This document shows positions 7,759 through 20,769 of a stretch of 33,250 bases of DNA, one piece after another (the first letter of the stretch is position 1; every line of letters begins with the position of its first letter). Source of the stretch: Pseudomonadota bacterium (GTDB lineage: Bacteria > Pseudomonadota > Gammaproteobacteria > Steroidobacterales > Woeseiaceae); the NCBI GenBank assembly GCA_022572185.1, contig JACZWL010000036.1, positions 1 through 33,250 on the forward strand. The letters run 5' to 3'. The notes below the pieces were generated by a model that did not search any database, was not told where the DNA came from, and worked only from the letters and a program-made list of their open reading frames with translations. The translations under genes and the position numbers were made by a program.

Positions 7759-8721
7759 CTACGCGGCCTGGTCGCTGGACATCTCGACAGGGGTCTGGAA
7801 CCAGTCCGGCTTGACGATCAAGAGGTCGCAGGGGACGAACTCGAGGGTCCGTTCGGCCGTTGCCCCGATGAAGAGTCGCTTCCAGCGGTTTCTCGCGACG
7901 GCACCCATCACGATGACGTCGGCATGCATCTTCTCCGCCATGATGGGCAACTCTTCGTGCGTCACGCCGGCGACAAGATGTGCGTGCTTATCATCGAGGC
8001 CATGAAATTCCGTTACCTCGATGAAACGCTTTTCGTGCTGCTCATGCATTTGCTTCTCAATCTCGTCGAACGGCAGAGAAACGGGAATATAGGCGTTGGC
8101 GGTGGCTGTCGCGACGGCGATCCGCGGATCATAGGAGTGAAATGCGTGTACCTCGCCGTTGGCTTCCTCGGCCAGCATCTTTGACAGGACGAGAATTTCG
8201 TCATCGAGTGCGGCCGGCTTATCGTGTTGATTCAACGGATCGATTGCAGCCATGAATACCGGCTTGTCGGCAATCTCGTGCGGCTTGACGAGCCACAGGG
8301 GCACGGGACAGGTGCGAATAAGATTCCAATCGGTATTCGTAAGCAGTGCGCGCGTCAACGCCGCATGGTGATGCGTATCCTTGAATACGACATTGGCGCC
8401 GATCGCATGTGCGCGCCGAACGATGCCCTCGTAAAGCGGGTGATCCCAGGTCGCCGCAGTGCGCACGATCAGCCCGGAGCTGCGTAATGGCTCAGCAAGT
8501 TTTTCCAGGTGCTTTTCATGACCACCGATGACTTCGCGCCGGGCCTTTTCCAGGGAGGGCGAATCAAAAAGGCGGTCGCCACTCAGGTACTCATTGTAGT
8601 AACAAACGAATAATTCCAGTTCTGCGCCCACATTCCCGGCAAGCCAGGCAGCGCGACGCATTGCCGGCTGCTCCGCTATCGTCGGATCGATAACACACAG
8701 TATTCGGGAGATTTTATGCAT
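7759..8721 (-). CDS. uspE: Tandem universal stress protein, UspE-like
   Basis: A 320-residue protein made of two Usp domains (about 5-150 and 165-305), the same size as E. coli UspE (316). The first domain starts with ISRILCVIDPT. The second ends with the nucleotide-binding-like signature VIVMGAVARNRWKRLFIGATAERTLE, where G-x2-x-R...G-x-[S/T]-AE is close to the ATP-binding loop of Usp proteins, followed by CDLLIVKP. UspE-type proteins act in the cytosol under stress and growth arrest. AGGTG precedes the ATG by about 6 nt. It is convergent with the FixJ gene and divergent from the DksA-like gene. Confidence 0.9.
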   Translation of the reverse strand: MHKISRILCVIDPTIAEQPAMRRAAWLAGNVGAELELFVCYYNEYLSGDRLFDSPSLEKARREVIGGHEKHLEKLAEPLRSSGLIVRTAATWDHPLYEGIVRRAHAIGANVVFKDTHHHAALTRALLTNTDWNLIRTCPVPLWLVKPHEIADKPVFMAAIDPLNQHDKPAALDDEILVLSKMLAEEANGEVHAFHSYDPRIAVATATANAYIPVSLPFDEIEKQMHEQHEKRFIEVTEFHGLDDKHAHLVAGVTHEELPIMAEKMHADVIVMGAVARNRWKRLFIGATAERTLEFVPCDLLIVKPDWFQTPVEMSSDQAA

Positions 8722-9020
8722 GCTGACACCTGTCGAACTCGGGCTCTAACGACGTCTTGTGGTCATTGTGGCTATCGTATTTCCATGCCGAACCGATGTG
8801 AATAAGGCGTGTTGCCTAGGCAATAACGGAATTTACTTACCCATGGCCGAGTATAAGCCGGCAACGGGTGCTGGCCTGAATCACACAGGATTCCGGCAGC
8901 CCTCGTAGGTGATTTTACTGATTCCAGGCGAGTCCGCCGTCCGGTCTAATGAAGCTCTCACAGGAACCTGATATTTATGCCAATTTGGCAGGATCGGGCT
9001 CGACCGGGAGATACAACAGC
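8722..9020. promoter_or_regulatory. Divergent intergenic region with two TGCC/GGCA dyads
   Basis: This 299-bp region separates divergent uspE and the DksA-like gene. It holds two perfect short palindromes: TTGCCTAGGCAA (8812-8823) and TGCCAATTTGGCA (8978-8990). The second is 31 nt before the chosen DksA-like start. No tRNA, FNR-type box or convincing promoter hexamers were found by eye. An in-frame ATG at 8949 exists but lacks a ribosome site. Confidence 0.45.
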
Positions 9021-9371
9021 ATGGCGAAAACCTCGCCTGACAGGCTTCGCGGCGCATTGCTGCGGAAGAAAGAAGAGTTGACAGCGCGGCTCGAGCGCAT
9101 CACTGCGAACCTGCGGCGTGGTTACGAAGCTGATTCCAAAGAGCGGGCCAAACAGCTCGAAGACAGCGAAGTCGTGGATGCGCTGGGTAACGAGGCGAGG
9201 TTAGAGCTCAAGAAAATAACGGCGACGCTGGCACGAATGGAGTCGGGTGACTTCGGTATCTGTATCGATTGCGGCACGCCGATCGATGAGGGCCGGATTG
9301 AAGCCTATCCCTATGCCCTCGAGTGTATCGACTGTGCGACGCTGGACGAGCGCAGGAAAGCCAGACCATAA
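9021..9371 (+). CDS. DksA/TraR-family zinc-finger protein
   Basis: A 116-residue protein with the C4 zinc finger C-x2-C-x17-C-x2-C (CIDCGTPIDEGRIEAYPYAL, then CIDC) at the C terminus. It has an N-terminal alpha-helical coiled coil (about 5-75) rich in Lys, Glu and Arg, as in DksA-like RNA polymerase secondary-channel proteins. It is shorter than E. coli DksA (151). The DALGNEA stretch sits where DksA has its coiled-coil tip Asp region, but I cannot assign ppGpp function. I chose ATG 9021 (MAKTSPDRL) because GGGAG at 9006-9010 precedes it; the in-frame ATG at 8949 has no such site. It is transcribed divergently from uspE. Confidence 0.9.
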   Translation: MAKTSPDRLRGALLRKKEELTARLERITANLRRGYEADSKERAKQLEDSEVVDALGNEARLELKKITATLARMESGDFGICIDCGTPIDEGRIEAYPYALECIDCATLDERRKARP

Positions 9372-9401
9372 AACGATAATCCGCGGCGCATCGCAGGAAC
9401 T

Positions 9402-9463
9402 GTCCGACCGCCAGGGATGGCGGGAGTGCAAGTGTTGCAGGAGCATTCACCTGCCTGACGGGC
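9402..9463. repeat. Composite intergenic repeat, internal module (copy A)
   Basis: These 62 bp, starting GTCCGACCGCC and ending CACCTGCCTGACGGGC, match 20964-21025 at 55 of 62 positions without gaps. The copy lies between the convergent DksA-like and porin genes and reaches to 3 bp before the porin stop codon. Confidence 0.9.
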
Positions 9464-9465
9464 AA

Positions 9466-10707
9466 CTAATAATTCGCGGTTAGCATGATCCAGAACTTGT
9501 TGGTATCGACAAAGGATGTCGCCGCAGAGTCCGCATTGAAGAAAGCTGCTTTCAAGAGTAATCCATAGCGATCGCCGAGCTTTCTTGAGGCGGCAATGTC
9601 GAGTTCCGTGCCAAAGTCACCGCTCCCGGCTTCGGATGAGAAATCATGATAGACGGCCTGCAGATTCCAGGATGCTGCCTTGTACTTCACGGTAACGTAG
9701 CGATCATCGACACCGGAGCCCGGCGTTGCAAGAAACTGATCCGCCCAGCCCTGAAAAGCGTGCAGCGTGGCCAGCGGTGTACGGAACGACATTCCGGCGG
9801 ACGCTGCATCACCACCAAGTGACTCATAGGCGGCGCCGAGTGCCAGTCCGTTTTTCGCCGTCCAGAGTATATTGATGTGCGCATAGTCGGCGTCGTAATT
9901 CACCGGGTTATCGGCCGCGTCGGACTGAGTCGCCAGTTCGGCAGTGAAGTTTATCGTGCCTGCTCCTGCCGCCGCCTTGCCCGTAAAGCGCGCACCAAAG
10001 GTTGATGTCGAGAATAACGGAACATCCTCGTTGTCGATGTAGTAGGCATAAGGTGTAATCGACCAGGCATCGCCAAGTTTGATTTTCGCGTTCAACAGAT
10101 GCGTATTTACGCTGTGGTCGCCGGCCGGAACTTTGTCGCCGAAAATCCGGTTAACGTTTTTAATATAGCTGTAGAAAAGCTCGGTGTTCGGAATGCTCCT
10201 GATCGTCAGGCTGAGAGCATCAAAGGTCTGCTCGTTCTGCCGCCAGCCTACCGCACCGACAAAGCGCTGGTTGTCGAGGTTGATTTTTTGCCTCCCAAGG
10301 CGCATTTGCCAGTCGTCCGATGGGCTGTATTGCAGGTACAGCTGATTCAGATCCGATCCCCTTGGGTCGGCTACGGTCGAGTACTGAATACGGCCCGGAC
10401 TGGTACCCGCGCCGCTGTTGAAGTCATTCAGGATGACCTCGGCGATATGATCGAACTCCACGAAACCCAACCAGTCGCGCCAGTCCGCAGTCTTGTAATT
10501 CAGCCTGATCCGAACTGTCGACGCGTTGGCATCTTTCAGGGCATTGTCCTGATTGACGTGTTCATACCGGTACCGGAGGGCTACATGCGCTTTACCCGAC
10601 GTCAATGCCTCGTCCAACGCAAGCTCGTCGGCCGAGGCGTATGCGAACGGGTTCAGGCACGCCATAATAAGAATTAATCCGGCGAAGACTTTATTTGTGC
10701 GTTTCAT
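9466..10707 (-). CDS. Outer-membrane beta-barrel porin (alginate-export-like)
   Basis: A 413-residue outer-membrane protein. Residues 1-25 form a signal peptide (KVFAGLILIMACLNPFAYASA). The rest consists of amphipathic beta strands with many aromatic girdle residues, a conserved WQMRLGRQKINLDNQRFVG segment seen in alginate-export-domain porins, and a C-terminal aromatic residue (MLTANY). AAGGA lies 8 nt before the ATG. It is the third gene after the TonB receptor and nirS on the same strand, 37 bp after nirS, so it is probably cotranscribed with them. A passage role for small anions or organic ligands is possible; the substrate is unknown, and true alginate export is unlikely as no alginate genes are near. 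Confidence 0.85.
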   Translation of the reverse strand: MKRTNKVFAGLILIMACLNPFAYASADELALDEALTSGKAHVALRYRYEHVNQDNALKDANASTVRIRLNYKTADWRDWLGFVEFDHIAEVILNDFNSGAGTSPGRIQYSTVADPRGSDLNQLYLQYSPSDDWQMRLGRQKINLDNQRFVGAVGWRQNEQTFDALSLTIRSIPNTELFYSYIKNVNRIFGDKVPAGDHSVNTHLLNAKIKLGDAWSITPYAYYIDNEDVPLFSTSTFGARFTGKAAAGAGTINFTAELATQSDAADNPVNYDADYAHINILWTAKNGLALGAAYESLGGDAASAGMSFRTPLATLHAFQGWADQFLATPGSGVDDRYVTVKYKAASWNLQAVYHDFSSEAGSGDFGTELDIAASRKLGDRYGLLLKAAFFNADSAATSFVDTNKFWIMLTANY

Positions 10708-10744
10708 CGTATATTTCCTTATCTGACGCCTGCTTGACTGTTGA

Positions 10745-15165
<4,421 letters not shown>

Positions 15166-15191
15166 CGGGTAGACGTACCTGTAGAATCGTT

Positions 15192-15253
15192 AATTTCTCA
15201 CGCGAAATTTTTGCCAAAAAGCGGCTGTAAAACCATAGGTACGTTCACCTATG
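15192..15253 (-). promoter_or_regulatory. Two N6-spaced dyads upstream of the receptor-nirS operon
   Basis: AATTTC-N6-GAAATT lies at 15192-15209 and CATAGGT-N6-ACCTATG at 15234-15253, both perfect. Their centres are 43 bp apart, close to four helical turns. They lie 27-88 bp upstream of the receptor start, in the region shared with the divergent SirB2 gene. Neither resembles an FNR/DNR box (TTGAT-N4-ATCAA), so control by another dimeric regulator is more likely. Confidence 0.55.
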
Positions 15254-15353
15254 AGGCACCGGCTTGCCCCTATCGAGCTCGGCGGTCAGAATCAATGCTC
15301 GCGCGTCAGGACGGGCTCCAACTCAGGCTCGAGAATTGTAAATCTGGACATCC

Positions 15354-15746
15354 ATGTATGCTGCACTGAAGATCGTTCACGTCAGTTTTGCCATCTTGAG
15401 CATCGCCGGATTCGTCCTTCGCGGCGTTTGGATGTTCGGCCACTCAGCGAATTTGCAGCGACGAATTGTTCGAATTGCCCCGCATGTCGTTGATACGGCA
15501 TTCCTGATAAGTGGCATCTGGCTCGTCGTCATTCTTCATCTGGCGGTGCGCGAGCAGGCCTGGCTCATCGCGAAGCTTGTCGCGCTCATTCTCTACATCG
15601 TATTTGGCGCGATTGCGTTAAGGCGGGGCAGGACGCTGCAGATCAGGGCTGCGGCATTTGTCGCCGCGCTGTTGGCATACTTATATATAGGGGGCGTCGC
15701 TCTAAGCAGATCGCCGACGAGCTGGGTAACATTCTTTGGAGGCTGA
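15354..15746 (+). CDS. SirB2-family integral membrane protein
   Basis: A 130-residue protein with four hydrophobic segments (about 6-26, 45-64, 69-88, 97-114), the size and layout of the SirB2 family. ALKIVHVSFAILSIAGFVLRG at the start and the APHVVDTAFLISGIWL segment fit that family. Its function is not established. The start is ATG 15354; the reading is well supported by hydrophobicity. It is divergent from the receptor-nirS operon and followed by a copy of the composite repeat. Confidence 0.85.
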   Translation: MYAALKIVHVSFAILSIAGFVLRGVWMFGHSANLQRRIVRIAPHVVDTAFLISGIWLVVILHLAVREQAWLIAKLVALILYIVFGAIALRRGRTLQIRAAAFVAALLAYLYIGGVALSRSPTSWVTFFGG

Positions 15747-15761
15747 TTCGTCATTAATCAT

Positions 15762-15893
15762 CCGTCAGGACGGGCTCCTGCGACGATTCTATTACCACCT
15801 GTTGGGATCCGTTCTGCCGGCGAATCAATAAATGTCAGTCGACATCAGTCACGCTGCAACGGATAACGTTGCGAGCACACTGCATCCTGACGG
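15762..15893. repeat. Composite intergenic repeat (copy with 9-bp inverted ends)
   Basis: CCGTCAGGA at 15762-15770 and TCCTGACGG at 15885-15893 are exact inverted ends of a 132-bp unit between the SirB2-like gene and the hybrid kinase. The left part (CGTCAGGACGGGCTCC, then CTGCGACGATTCT) matches 20922-20943 in outline. The right part (GGCGAATCAA ... ATAACGTTGCG ... CTGCATCCTGAC) matches 21022-21083 and the reverse complement of 18888-18976. The 16 nt CGTCAGGACGGGCTCC also recur exactly at 15304-15319. Confidence 0.85.
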
Positions 15894-15954
15894 GCGACTT
15901 GCGATCGTGCCAAAAGATACGGGAAGGAGCCTCCCACCGTTGCAGGCAATTCTG

Positions 15955-17847
15955 CTATTCCGTTGGGACGACGCCTGTGACGATCGCAGTCCTTGCCAAC
16001 TCCAGCAACCGGATCGTATTGACCGGTTTGCTCATGATCGCGCTGTTCTCGAGCGATTTTGCATCCTGAACCACCTGTGACGTATCACCGCTGACGATAA
16101 ATGCCGGCACGTTTTTGCCGACATCTTTGCGAATCGAAATGACCGCTTCAACGCCGGTCGATCCGTCCAACAGGTGAAAGTCGGAAATGATCAACTGTGG
16201 ATCAGCATCCAGATGTTTCACGACAGCCCGCGCCTCGGTTGCCGATGCGGCCGTTGCAACGCGGAATCCTTCAGCCTCGAGTAACAGGCCCCAGGCGTCG
16301 GCGACTTTGACGTCGTCTTCAATCAGGATAATGAGACCGGATACCTTGGCGTCGGGCGCCGCCTTGTCCGATGCCGGCGTCGTTTCGACCGCAGATTGCT
16401 CCGTGACAACAGGGATGGAAATGCAGAAACAGGATCCTTCGCCGGGTTTTGACTCGACCGTTACCTCGTGGCCGAGAAGATCGGCCAGCCGGCGCACGAT
16501 TGCCAAACCCAGGCCGAATCCTTCTTTGTTCGATCCTGGCGTCTTGCATTGATGGAATTCCTTGAATATGTCCTCTAACTGATCTTCCTCGATGCCGATG
16601 CCGGTATCAGTTACTTTGACCCTCAAGGTATTGCCCAGATCATCGCAGGACAGATGCACGCTGCCCTTGTCCGTGTAGCGAATCGCGTTGGACACGAAAT
16701 TCTGGATGACTTCACCAAGTAAGTTCGGGTCGCTGCGAATGACGGTGTCGCAGGACCCGGCGTCGAATTTCAGGCCCTTGTGAATGGCCTGTCGCGAAAA
16801 CTCCGCAGACAGCCGGTCGATAAGTCTTTGAATCGAAAAGTCCTCGATCTCCGGGCTGACGGCGCCAGCATCGAGCCGGCTGATGTCGAGAAGCGAATTG
16901 AGGAGATTTGTCATCGCGTCCAGCGAACGCTCCTGACTCTCCACCATTTCCAGGGCAAGCGGATCTTTAACCGTTCTGCGCAAGGCGCCGTTCAGGAGAC
17001 TCAATGCTTGTACGGGCTGCCGCAAATCGTGACTTGCCGCTGCGAGAAAGGCACTGTTTGCTTTGTTCGCGCGCTCCGCTGCCTGGCGCGCCGCAATAAT
17101 TTCCTGCTCCATTTTTTTGCGTTTGGTCACATCCCGTATGACGCTTGAAACGAAAGATCCGGAGCCGGTTGTCACGGGGCTCAGGCTGATTTCCACCGGG
17201 AACTCGCTGCCGTCACTACGGCAGCCCTGCAATTCCATGCCACTACCCATGGGTCGCACGGTCGGCTTCTCGGCATAAGCATCGCGGCGCTTGATGTGCC
17301 CATCACGCAGTCGCGATGGCAGTAGAAACTCGATTGGTTTGCCAACCATTTGCTTGCGGCTGTAGCCGAACATTTTTTCCGCCTGTTTGTTCACGACCGT
17401 AATCTTGCCTTCCTCATCAACAATGATCATTGCGTCCGGCGCGGATTCCAGCAGGTTCCGAAAGAAGGGCTCCGAGGTTTCTTTCTCACTGATATCGCGG
17501 ATTGCGCTGGACACAAGCATGCCTTGCTCGGTTTCGATGGGCGTCAGCGCAATCTCTGCGTCGAAAGTCTCACCGTTCTTGCGCAGGCCTTGCAGATTGA
17601 GGCCCGATACAAGCGGTCGCGCACGCGGTGCTTTCACAAAGCGTTTGCGATGTTTTTTGTGCACGTCACGCATTGCGTCCGGCATGAGCATCTCGACTTT
17701 CTTGCCGATCATCTCATTCTCGTCGTAGCCAAACAGCAGTTGGGCCTGCTGATTCACGAACTCGATCAGCCCGCCGTCGTTTACAATGACAATGGCCTCT
17801 GTCGATGCATGCAGAACTTCGTTCGCGACATCTGGCGGCAGATTCAT
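15955..17847 (-). CDS. PAS-PAS hybrid sensor histidine kinase with C-terminal receiver
   Basis: A 630-residue soluble hybrid kinase without membrane segments. In order: PAS1 (about 8-120), PAS2 (about 130-245), HisKA with phospho-accepting His273 in ASHDLRQPVQAL, HATPase_c with N, G1 and G2 motifs (NFVSNAIRYT, VTDTGIGIEEDQ, GFGLGLAIV), and a receiver (about 490-630) with IEDD, phosphoacceptor Asp in IISDFHLL and Lys in SKPV. Both PAS domains resemble FixL and carry an R-x2-H at the position of the FixL heme His (His63, His184). The FixL Gbeta Arg is replaced by Leu and Met. ATG 17847 (MNLPPDV) has AAGAG upstream; an in-frame ATG at 17877 is possible. Confidence 0.92.
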   Translation of the reverse strand: MNLPPDVANEVLHASTEAIVIVNDGGLIEFVNQQAQLLFGYDENEMIGKKVEMLMPDAMRDVHKKHRKRFVKAPRARPLVSGLNLQGLRKNGETFDAEIALTPIETEQGMLVSSAIRDISEKETSEPFFRNLLESAPDAMIIVDEEGKITVVNKQAEKMFGYSRKQMVGKPIEFLLPSRLRDGHIKRRDAYAEKPTVRPMGSGMELQGCRSDGSEFPVEISLSPVTTGSGSFVSSVIRDVTKRKKMEQEIIAARQAAERANKANSAFLAAASHDLRQPVQALSLLNGALRRTVKDPLALEMVESQERSLDAMTNLLNSLLDISRLDAGAVSPEIEDFSIQRLIDRLSAEFSRQAIHKGLKFDAGSCDTVIRSDPNLLGEVIQNFVSNAIRYTDKGSVHLSCDDLGNTLRVKVTDTGIGIEEDQLEDIFKEFHQCKTPGSNKEGFGLGLAIVRRLADLLGHEVTVESKPGEGSCFCISIPVVTEQSAVETTPASDKAAPDAKVSGLIILIEDDVKVADAWGLLLEAEGFRVATAASATEARAVVKHLDADPQLIISDFHLLDGSTGVEAVISIRKDVGKNVPAFIVSGDTSQVVQDAKSLENSAIMSKPVNTIRLLELARTAIVTGVVPTE

Positions 17848-17887
17848 TCTGTTACTCTTATGTGCCCGGCGGTACATCAGCCCTGGT

Positions 17888-18006
17888 GATTCCGAAAATC
17901 ATACACTCCGGTATCAGAATGGCTTTCCGGCCACTCACCTATACGTAGTAGTACCTAATTCGCGGAAATCAACATGCTCACTGGCGGAATGGCGAGCCAG
18001 CAACAT
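17888..18006. promoter_or_regulatory. Short leader of the hybrid kinase gene with ACCTA repeats
   Basis: The region between the hybrid kinase and fghA contains ACCTATACG and GTACCTAATT about 18 bp apart (17937-17960), around TACGTAGTAGTA. The ACCTAT half also forms the arms of the CATAGGT-N6-ACCTATG dyad ahead of the receptor-nirS operon. A shared regulator is possible but weakly supported. Confidence 0.25.
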
Positions 18007-18861
18007 TCACTTGGCGAGCAGGCTTGAGTGATGCTCCAGTTGGTCTTTCATGAGTGTGGAAATGAAGTAATAACCGTGATCGTAGCCTTGGTGCCGACGT
18101 AATTCGAGATCGACCGAATGCTCGGCACAGGCGGCCTCGAACAGATGGGGATGCAGTTCCTGCTCGAGAAATTGATCGTCAAGTCCCTGATCGATAAGGA
18201 TTTTGTTTTGCGGACGTGAGTCGCCAAGGCCCTTGACCAACTCGGTGGCATCGTATTCCATCCATGACGCTTGATCGGCGCCGAGATAATTCGAAAAAGC
18301 CTTCTGCCCCCAGGGACAATTCATCGGGCTACAGATCGGTGCAAACGCCGAAATCGATCTAAATGTGTCCGGGTTCCTGAGGCCGACGGTCAGGGCGCCG
18401 TGGCCACCCATCGAGTGTCCGAAGATGCCCTGGCGATCCCTGTCGCCCGGGAATTCTGTAAATATGATATCCGGCAGTTCTTTGGTCACATAATCGTACA
18501 TCTGGAAGTTGGCCGACCACGGCGCCTCTGTCGCATTGAGATAAAAGCCGGCGGCAATCCCGAAATCGTAAGCGCCGTCCGGGTCGTCTGGCACTTCGTC
18601 ACCGCGCGGGCTCGTGTCCGGTGATATGAGCATCAGCCCAAGCTCGGCTGCGATTCGCTGCGCCCCGCCCTTGATCATGAAGGTCTCTTCCGTGCAGGTG
18701 AGCCCGGAAAGAAATGTCAGCACCGGTACCCTTGTGTTTGCAGCCTGTGGCGGCACGAAAACCGCAAACCGCATGTCGCAACTGTTGGCGGACGAGCGGT
18801 GACGATAGAAGCCGACCTTGCCACCAAAGCAGCCGTGCTCGCTGATGGTCTCTATCGACAT
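18007..18861 (-). CDS. fghA: S-formylglutathione hydrolase
   Basis: This enzyme hydrolyses S-formylglutathione to formate and glutathione in glutathione-dependent formaldehyde detoxification. The esterase-D alpha/beta-hydrolase triad is visible: Ser in GHSMGGHGAL, Asp in LIDQGLDDQF and His in GYDHGYYFI. FLSGLTCTEETFMIKGGAQR is the family oxyanion region with the typical Cys. Length is 284 residues, near the usual 280. ATG 18861 (MSIETISEHGCFGG) agrees with the family N terminus; a GTG 24 nt upstream would add eight residues. The partner glutathione-dependent formaldehyde dehydrogenase is not in this window. It sits between the kinase and a repeat copy. Confidence 0.95.
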   Translation of the reverse strand: MSIETISEHGCFGGKVGFYRHRSSANSCDMRFAVFVPPQAANTRVPVLTFLSGLTCTEETFMIKGGAQRIAAELGLMLISPDTSPRGDEVPDDPDGAYDFGIAAGFYLNATEAPWSANFQMYDYVTKELPDIIFTEFPGDRDRQGIFGHSMGGHGALTVGLRNPDTFRSISAFAPICSPMNCPWGQKAFSNYLGADQASWMEYDATELVKGLGDSRPQNKILIDQGLDDQFLEQELHPHLFEAACAEHSVDLELRRHQGYDHGYYFISTLMKDQLEHHSSLLAK

Positions 18862-18887
18862 AACTTCATATTCGTCTTGTATCACCT

Positions 18888-18976
18888 GTCAGGAATGCAG
18901 TCCGCCCGCAACGTTATTTGCGGTAATGCGATTGACGCAGACCGATCTTTATTGATTCGCCCATCGGGCGGGCGAA
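18888..18976. repeat. Composite intergenic repeat, right module in reverse orientation (copy B)
   Basis: The reverse complement reads GGGCGAATCAATAAAGAT, then TCAATCGCATTACCG, then CAAATAACGTTGCGGGCGGA, then CTGCATTCCTGAC. This aligns block by block with 21022-21083. It fills most of the gap between fghA and fabB. Confidence 0.8.
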
Positions 18977-18990
18977 CTTCAACAATATGG

Positions 18991-20205
18991 CTACATCCGT
19001 TGCAAGACCAGGGTCGCGTTCGTACCACCGAAACCAAAGCTATTGGTCATGGCCGTCCTGATGCCGGCATTGTCGATCCGTTCCGTGACCAGCGGCATGC
19101 CTTCGGCCGCCGGGTCCATGTCAACGACATTTATTGACGGCGCGATGAAGTCATGCTCCAGCATCAGCAGGCAATGAATTGCTTCATGCACGCCGGTTGC
19201 GCCCAGCGAATGACCACACATGGATTTACTCGAAGCGAATCTTGGCATCTCTTCGCCGAATACATCGCGCATCGCCTGCAGCTCGCGGGTATCACCGACC
19301 GGCGTGCTGGTACCATGCGTGTTTATATAATCGATTGGTGCGTCGGCCGTCGAGCACGCTAATTCCATGCAGCGCCTGGCGCCCTCGCCGGACGGCGCAA
19401 CCATGTCATGGCCGTCCGATGTCGCACCATAGCCTATTATTTCGGCATAGATTTTCGCTCCGCGTGCCTTCGCGTGCTCGAACTCCTCAACGACGACCAT
19501 GCCCGCACCGGCAGCGATCACGAACCCGACCCGGTTCTGGTCGTAGGGCCTGGATGCTTTCGTCGGATCGTCATTGTATTTTGACGACAACGCACCCATC
19601 GCGTCGAAAAGACCGGCGAGGCACCAGTGCTCCTCTTCCCCCCCGCCTGCAAAAATCAGATCCTGCTTGCCGAACTGGATCTGCTCCATCGCAATGCCGA
19701 TACAGTGTGCGCTCGTCGCACAGGCAGAGGTTACCGAGTAATTGAGGCCCCTTATCTTGAACGGCGTAGCCAGGCAGGCAGAGACTGAGCTGCCCATTGT
19801 CCGCGGAACCATGTAGGGACCCATCCGGCGAACGCCCTTCTCACGCGTGATGTCCGCACTGGCAATGATATATTCGGTCGATGCGCCGCCGGATCCGGCG
19901 ATCAGACCGGTACGGGTATTGGAGATATCAGATTCTTCCAGGCCGGCGTCATCAATCGCCTGTTGCATGGAAATATAGGCGTAAGCTGCGGCGTCACCCA
20001 TGAACCGGCGCACCTTGCGATCGATGTGTTCGCTGATGTCGATATCGACGCTGCCGCAGACCTGGCTTCTTAGCCCCATCTCTTTGAATGTCTCGTTGAA
20101 GCTGATGCCAGAGCGGCCCTCTTTCAGTGACTCCAGGACGTCTTCCTTGCGATTACCCAGACAGGACACGACACCGATGCCGCTTATGACCACACGTCTC
20201 ATCAC
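18991..20205 (-). CDS. fabB: 3-oxoacyl-ACP synthase I (FabB)
   Basis: A condensing enzyme of fatty-acid elongation that is needed after FabA for unsaturated fatty acids. It has 404 residues, like E. coli FabB (406). The catalytic Cys lies in [11 protein letters not shown]. His residues lie in [12 protein letters not shown] and [10 protein letters not shown], with GFGGTNA near the end. It starts 6 bp after the fabA stop, so the two are one operon. Two adjacent Met codons (20205 and 20202) make the exact start uncertain by one residue. Confidence 0.97.
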   Translation of the reverse strand: MMRRVVISGIGVVSCLGNRKEDVLESLKEGRSGISFNETFKEMGLRSQVCGSVDIDISEHIDRKVRRFMGDAAAYAYISMQQAIDDAGLEESDISNTRTGLIAGSGGASTEYIIASADITREKGVRRMGPYMVPRTMGSSVSACLATPFKIRGLNYSVTSACATSAHCIGIAMEQIQFGKQDLIFAGGGEEEHWCLAGLFDAMGALSSKYNDDPTKASRPYDQNRVGFVIAAGAGMVVVEEFEHAKARGAKIYAEIIGYGATSDGHDMVAPSGEGARRCMELACSTADAPIDYINTHGTSTPVGDTRELQAMRDVFGEEMPRFASSKSMCGHSLGATGVHEAIHCLLMLEHDFIAPSINVVDMDPAAEGMPLVTERIDNAGIRTAMTNSFGFGGTNATLVLQRM

Positions 20206-20211
20206 TACGCC

Positions 20212-20769
20212 CTAAAAATTATCCGTCGATGTGAACAGGCCGACTCTCAAGTCTTCCGCCGTGTATATTTGCCTGCCGTCTACCGCGACTGTGCCATCGG
20301 CGATGGCGAGAATCAGCTTGCGAGTAATCAGTCGCTTGAAGTCAAGCTGAAACGTTACGAGTTTGGCTGTCGGCAATACCTGTCCAGTAAACTTGACCTT
20401 GCCGACGCCAAGCGCCCTGCCCCTTCCCGGGCAACCACTCCAGACCATGAAAAAACCGACGAGCTGCCAAAGCGCATCGAGCCCGAGACAACCAGGCATG
20501 ACCGGGTCGCCGACAAAGTGGCAGTCAAAGAACCAGAGATCCGGCCGGACATCCAACTCCGCCACAATCTCGCCCTTGTCAAATTTGCCCCCGGTGTTCG
20601 TGATCCGGGTGATCCGGTCAGTCATGAGCATATTCGGCATCGGTAACTTGGCGTTGTCCGGGCCGAACAGCTCGCCGCGCGCACATGATAGCAATTCGTC
20701 ACGGTTGTACGAACGCTGCCTGCCGGGCGGCAGGCCGTCAGGGTCAGGGCTTTTGCTGGATTCGGCCAT
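20212..20769 (-). CDS. fabA: 3-hydroxydecanoyl-ACP dehydratase/isomerase (FabA)
   Basis: FabA dehydrates 3-hydroxydecanoyl-ACP and isomerises the trans-2 product to cis-3, starting unsaturated fatty-acid synthesis. The hot-dog active site is plain: [20 protein letters not shown] carries the catalytic His and Asp. It has 185 residues; E. coli FabA has 172, and the difference is at the N terminus. ATG 20769 (MAESSKSPD) has GGAGG 6 nt upstream; the longer frame to 20829 has no such support. It is the first gene of the fabA-fabB operon. A GC-rich dyad (GCCGCT-N5-AGCGGC, 20834-20850) lies in its leader region. Confidence 0.96.
   Translation of the reverse strand: MAESSKSPDPDGLPPGRQRSYNRDELLSCARGELFGPDNAKLPMPNMLMTDRITRITNTGGKFDKGEIVAELDVRPDLWFFDCHFVGDPVMPGCLGLDALWQLVGFFMVWSGCPGRGRALGVGKVKFTGQVLPTAKLVTFQLDFKRLITRKLILAIADGTVAVDGRQIYTAEDLRVGLFTSTDNF

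Noticed and set aside
8949-9020. Upstream ATG (8949) as start of the DksA-like gene
   Set aside because: It lacks a ribosome site, and the added 24 residues cross the TGCCAATTTGGCA palindrome; ATG 9021 has GGGAG at a suitable distance.
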